Positions 14,935 to 17,501 of a stretch of DNA of 17,501 nucleotides are shown here, piece after piece. Each line of letters begins with the position of its first letter. Position 1 is the first letter of the stretch. The translations under genes and the position numbers were made by a program. The stretch lies in the NCBI GenBank assembly GCA_964515175.1, contig CAZEUR010000024.1, positions 1 through 17,501 of the forward strand, read 5' to 3'. The notes below the pieces were generated by a model. That model did no database searches. It was not told the DNA's origin and worked only from the letters and a program-made list of their open reading frames with translations. This DNA is from CAIWGV01 sp964515175. GTDB taxonomy: Bacteria > Pseudomonadota > Alphaproteobacteria > UBA7879 > UBA5542.

Positions 14935-15936
14935 ATGAAGTTTTTAGACCAAGCAAAAGTTTATATCAGAAGCGGTGACGGTGGTGCGGGATGCGCCAGC
15001 TTCCGTCGAGAAAAGTTCATTGAATACGGGGGACCCAATGGCGGCGATGGTGGTCGTGGGGGAGATGTGATCGTTGTCGGCGTCTCCAACCTCAATACGC
15101 TTATTGATTTTCGATATCAGCAACATTTCAAGGCTGAACGCGGCCAAAATGGGATGGGGAAAAACCGATCTGGTAAGAATGGGGAAGATCTCATCATTAA
15201 GGTTCCGGTGGGCACGCAAATCCTAGCGGACGATAAAAAAACTGTCATCGCAGACATTAATGAAGAAGGTCAAACAATCACTTTAGCCAAAGGGGGCAAC
15301 GGTGGATTTGGGAACGCTCACTTTAAATCGTCCGTCAATCAATCTCCTCGTCGCGCAAATCCAGGCCTTGAGGGTCAAGAGATGTGGATTTGGTTGCAAT
15401 TGAAACTCATCGCTGATGTGGGCCTCGTGGGGCTTCCTAATGCTGGAAAGTCCACATTCCTCCATGCCATTTCAAGAGCCCGCCCTAAAATTGCAGACTA
15501 TCCCTTCACAACTCTTTATCCTCAATTAGGTGTTGTTTATTTGGCGGACCATGAATTCATTCTAGCGGATCTTCCGGGCCTCATTGAAGGGGCTCATGAA
15601 GGAGCAGGTCTTGGCACCCGTTTCCTAAATCATGTGGAGCGCTGTCAAGTTCTCTGCCACCTCATAGATGGCTCTCAAGAGGATGTGGTGGGGGCATACA
15701 AAATTATCCGCCACGAATTAAAATCCTATGGGGCTAATTTAGTAGACAAACCAGAAGTAATTGGGCTAAATAAGATAGATCTTTTAACAGAAGAAGAACA
15801 AAAGAAAAAACGCAAGGCATTAGAAAAAGCATCCGGCCATCAGGTGTTTCTCATCTCGGCAGGACTCGGGCAAGATCTAAACCCACTTTTGTATGCCCTG
15901 TTGCATTATGTACGGAAAGAAGAAAAGGAGTATTAA
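14935..15936 (+). CDS. obgE: Obg/CgtA GTPase
   Basis: Obg is an essential GTPase that binds the large ribosomal subunit and influences ribosome assembly, replication control and the stringent response. The 333 residues contain the glycine-rich Obg fold (about 1-158, with SGDGGAGC, GGPNGGDGGRGG and KGGNGGFGN). The G domain follows (about 160-328): G1 GLPNAGKS (166-173), G2 YPFTTL (189-194), G3 DLPG (212-215) with the typical IEGAHEGAGLG, G4 NKID (279-282) and a G5-like SAG (308-310). The variable C-terminal OCT domain is lacking, as in most Gram-negative Obg proteins. AGGA lies 7 bases before the ATG. The stop codon directly touches the gapR start, and the gapR ribosome site lies in the last obgE codons. 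Confidence 0.97.
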   Translation: MKFLDQAKVYIRSGDGGAGCASFRREKFIEYGGPNGGDGGRGGDVIVVGVSNLNTLIDFRYQQHFKAERGQNGMGKNRSGKNGEDLIIKVPVGTQILADDKKTVIADINEEGQTITLAKGGNGGFGNAHFKSSVNQSPRRANPGLEGQEMWIWLQLKLIADVGLVGLPNAGKSTFLHAISRARPKIADYPFTTLYPQLGVVYLADHEFILADLPGLIEGAHEGAGLGTRFLNHVERCQVLCHLIDGSQEDVVGAYKIIRHELKSYGANLVDKPEVIGLNKIDLLTEEEQKKKRKALEKASGHQVFLISAGLGQDLNPLLYALLHYVRKEEKEY

Positions 15937-16224
15937 ATGAGTTACGTAGGAGGCGTTGCCGCCGAACAGCTGAAGTCCATTGTGGAGCGCATTGAACGCT
16001 TAGAACAAGATAAGACAAATTTAGCCAACGATATTCGAGACGTCTATGCGGAAGCCCGTGGCAATGGATATGACACAAAAACCCTACGTACTATCATCAA
16101 ACTCCGCAAAATGGATGAAAATGATCGTTCCGAGCAAGAAGAGCTTTTAGATCTTTATATGCATGCTCTCGGTATGGCCATAGGGTCTTCTGAAAAAGTG
16201 GAAGAAGCAGAATTGGTCTCATAG
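15937..16224 (+). CDS. gapR: GapR nucleoid-associated protein (DUF2312)
   Basis: GapR is an alphaproteobacterial protein that encircles overtwisted DNA ahead of forks and polymerases and stimulates type II topoisomerases. It is important for replication in Caulobacter. The 95 residues match the family closely: QLKSIVERIERLEQDK (11-26), the coiled-coil helix DIRDVYAEARGNGYD (32-46), TLRTIIKLRKMDEN (49-62) and the end LDLYMHALG (71-79). About 16 acidic residues follow the usual end (SSEKVEEAELVS). The ATG directly follows the obgE TAA, with AAGGAG six bases upstream, so tight co-translation with obgE is expected. The family is restricted to alphaproteobacteria and some of their phages, which is the best single taxonomic clue in the window. 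Confidence 0.93.
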   Translation: MSYVGGVAAEQLKSIVERIERLEQDKTNLANDIRDVYAEARGNGYDTKTLRTIIKLRKMDENDRSEQEELLDLYMHALGMAIGSSEKVEEAELVS

Positions 16225-16227
16225 GAC

Positions 16228-16875
16228 ATGGAATTCCTTCAAACTCATTTCGGTCACGCAAGCCAGTTCATTCTTTCTCTCTTTGACCCTTCTTTTTGGA
16301 CAAATCTTCTGCAGGTTTACAAATATTGGATCGTTATTGGAGGTGCCCTCGTCGAAGGAGAAATGGTTCTCATTCTGGCAGGGGCTGCAGCTCAACAGGG
16401 CCACATGAGCATTTACTTCGTCATCGCCATGGCTTTTGTGGGTGCCGTTATTCATGACCATCTTCTATTTTTCTTGGGTCGTTATTGGGGTAAAAAGATC
16501 TTTAATCGCTTTCCCACCTGGCAGGTTCGCATTGATAAAGTAACCATCCTGATTAATCGATATGATCACCTTTTCATCATGGGCTTTCGATTTGTTTACG
16601 GAATTCGCACCATCACGCCCTTAATTCTCGGCACCACCCGCATATCCTTCTGGCGGTATAGCGGCCTCGTGACCCTATCCGCCCTTATCTGGGCCGTTAT
16701 TATTTCTTATCTGGGATATTCTTTCTTCATGGTCCTCGACAAACTTCTACAAGACTTCGATCTCTACAAAAAATACCTCACTCTGGGCCTCATCGTTTTT
16801 GTGGCACTTGTATCCCTATTCTTTGCTTACCGAAGCTATCTCATCCGTCGCAGAAAAAGCTGGAAGAAGAAATAA
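16228..16875 (+). CDS. DedA family inner-membrane protein (VTT domain)
   Basis: DedA proteins are integral membrane proteins linked to lipid-carrier recycling. Some are undecaprenyl-phosphate translocases. The 215 residues show hydrophobic segments at about 32-55, 62-84, 145-165 and 184-203 and a very basic C-terminus (RRRKSWKKK). Typical DedA features are E43 and E45 in LVEGEMVLILAG, the GAVIHDHLLFFLGRYWG segment (72-88) with D77, and FRFVYGIRTITPLILG (120-135) with R121 and R127. The gene starts 3 bases after gapR. The only near ribosome site, AGGA, is one base from the ATG, which is too close, so translation may depend on coupling. The substrate is not known. Peptidoglycan genes in the window make a murein role attractive but not proven. 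Confidence 0.9.
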   Translation: MEFLQTHFGHASQFILSLFDPSFWTNLLQVYKYWIVIGGALVEGEMVLILAGAAAQQGHMSIYFVIAMAFVGAVIHDHLLFFLGRYWGKKIFNRFPTWQVRIDKVTILINRYDHLFIMGFRFVYGIRTITPLILGTTRISFWRYSGLVTLSALIWAVIISYLGYSFFMVLDKLLQDFDLYKKYLTLGLIVFVALVSLFFAYRSYLIRRRKSWKKK

Positions 16876-16880
16876 GTCTT

Positions 16881-17306
16881 ATGCAGCTCCATAAAAAGCT
16901 GGCATTGCCCTACACCCAAGAATCTCTTTACACCCTCATTGCAACCATAGAGGCTTATCCCACCTTTATTCCTGGCTGCAGCACCGCCAAAATCCTTGAA
17001 CAAACACCTGAATTTTTACGAGCAGAGCTCACCATTGGATACGGTCCCTTCAAAGAAAAGTTCATCTCCAAAGTCTATCTTACTCCCTTTGAATCCATTG
17101 AGGCTGTTGGCGAAACTGGTCCTTTCCGTCATCTCAAAGTAGTTTGGAAATTTCAAGCCATAAATCCCCAAGAAACTGGAGTGGATTTTTTCTTAGATGT
17201 AGAATTTAAATCAAAGTTAATTGAAAGAATGTTTGTGCGGCTGGCGCGGCGAATAGATTTGTCTTCTTTTAAAGAAATGATTGAAAGGAGAATGAGGATT
17301 TTTTAA
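16881..17306 (+). CDS. Coq10/RatA-type START domain protein
   Basis: A 141-residue START-like lipid-binding protein. In mitochondria and alphaproteobacteria Coq10 proteins bind ubiquinone or its precursors and aid respiration. Family features are the early YPTFIPGC (26-33), the central AELTIGYGPFKEKFIS (48-63), GPFRHLKVVWKF (80-91) and the strand VDFFLDVEFKS (101-111) followed by the long C-terminal helix. The gene begins 5 bases after dedA and is the last of the plus-strand operon. A weak hairpin and T run follow. E. coli RatA, a homologue, was described as a toxin that blocks 70S assembly, but there is no antitoxin partner here, and the alphaproteobacterial setting favours the ubiquinone role. 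Confidence 0.87.
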   Translation: MQLHKKLALPYTQESLYTLIATIEAYPTFIPGCSTAKILEQTPEFLRAELTIGYGPFKEKFISKVYLTPFESIEAVGETGPFRHLKVVWKFQAINPQETGVDFFLDVEFKSKLIERMFVRLARRIDLSSFKEMIERRMRIF

Positions 17307-17322
17307 TACAGAAGTATTTTTT
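17305..17322 (+). terminator. Weak intrinsic terminator after the START-domain gene
   Basis: AATAC (17305-17309) can pair with GTATT (17314-17318) around a four-base loop, followed by a T run to 17322. It begins inside the stop codon of the Coq10-like gene. The stem is short and AT-rich, so efficiency is doubtful, but the location between two transcription units fits. Confidence 0.35.
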
Positions 17323-17359
17323 ATCAATAAAAATAAGAGTTGCAAAATCCAGTTCCCTC

Positions 17360-17388
17360 TTGACAATTGTCTCAAAAAAGCTTCAAGT
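17360..17388 (+). promoter_or_regulatory. Likely sigma70 promoter of the YqeY gene
   Basis: A perfect TTGACA (17360-17365) is followed after exactly 17 bases by TCAAGT (17383-17388), which matches TATAAT at only three positions. A perfect -35 with a poor -10 is common in alphaproteobacteria. Transcription near 17395 would give a leader of about 23 bases with AAAGG ahead of the ATG at 17418. The palindrome GACAATTGTC (17362-17371) overlaps the -35. Confidence 0.5.
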
Positions 17389-17417
17389 GGGAGCATCAAA
17401 GTTCAAAAGGAAAAACC

Positions 17418-17501
17418 ATGTTTCGGACAAAACTCAATGATGCCATAAAAGATGCTATGAAAAGCGGCGAGAAAGATCGTCTTTCTGTCCTTCGCCTCAT
17501 C
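17418..17501 (+). CDS. YqeY (GatB/Yqey domain) protein, N-terminal part
   Basis: Only the first 28 codons are in the window. The deduced MFRTKLNDAIKDAMKSG with the following LSVLRLI matches the N-terminus of YqeY family proteins, small helical proteins related to the tRNA-binding tail domain of GatB, with a poorly defined function. AAAGG lies 7 bases before the ATG. In many alphaproteobacteria yqeY precedes dnaG and rpoD, so those genes are to be expected beyond the right edge, but this is a prediction, not something visible here. Confidence 0.82.
   Translation, partial: MFRTKLNDAIKDAMKSGEKDRLSVLRLI

Noticed and set aside
16881..17306. RatA-type toxin of a toxin-antitoxin pair
   Set aside because: There is no adjacent antitoxin-like gene, and the protein fits the alphaproteobacterial Coq10 ubiquinone-binding group equally well or better.
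1..17501. Search for tRNA, rRNA, CRISPR repeats, insertion sequences and riboswitches
   Set aside because: No cloverleaf, direct-repeat array, transposase or long structured leader was seen. The window is almost fully covered by protein genes.

Overview
The window is a densely packed, housekeeping-type stretch of a bacterial chromosome, with no phage, insertion sequence, CRISPR array, tRNA or rRNA that I can recognise. The gene content points to an alphaproteobacterium. It encodes a GapR (DUF2312) nucleoid protein. The block mltB-rlpA-tmk-holB-metG-tatD-MBL hydrolase follows the familiar alphaproteobacterial order, and dprA is followed by topA. The base composition is only moderate in GC, AT-rich in the few intergenic gaps, and the proteins are rich in Lys and Ile. 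That suggests a lower-GC lineage such as the Holosporales or Rickettsiales-like groups, but this is inference from style and not a phylogenetic result.

Layout from left to right. (1) Positions 1-1426: the possible tail of an unidentified gene, then xseA (exonuclease VII large subunit). (2) 1423-1716, minus strand: a small, apparently exported, basic protein of unknown function, convergent with xseA. (3) 1840-5309, plus strand: dprA and topA, separated by 47 bases. (4) 5306-13099, minus strand: a long operon-like block read right to left, mltB, rlpA, tmk, holB, metG, tatD, a PhnP-like metallo-hydrolase and an S66 LD-carboxypeptidase. Neighbours overlap by 4-7 bases or are separated by only a few bases. 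(5) 13159-17306, plus strand: atpC-like F1 epsilon subunit, HIT protein, xerD, obgE, gapR, dedA and a Coq10/RatA START-domain gene, again nearly gapless. (6) From 17418: the beginning of a YqeY (GatB/Yqey) gene behind its own likely promoter, cut by the window edge.

Two themes run through the genes. One is DNA topology and processing: XseA, DprA, TopA, delta' clamp-loader subunit, thymidylate kinase, XerD, Obg and GapR. The other is the cell envelope: MltB and RlpA lytic transglycosylases and an exported LD-carboxypeptidase bracket the minus-strand operon, and a DedA membrane protein lies in the plus-strand operon. No gene-free stretch exceeds 300 bases. The longest gaps are 1717-1839 (divergent promoter region) and 17307-17417 (weak terminator plus promoter). 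I did not find a convincing novel system. The best leads are a stand-alone atpC with an unusual N-terminal extension, an LD-carboxypeptidase with a signal peptide at the end of a peptidoglycan operon that lacks the usual D,D-carboxypeptidase, the unknown exported 97-residue protein, and two convergent gene pairs whose stop codons share a palindromic TTAA.
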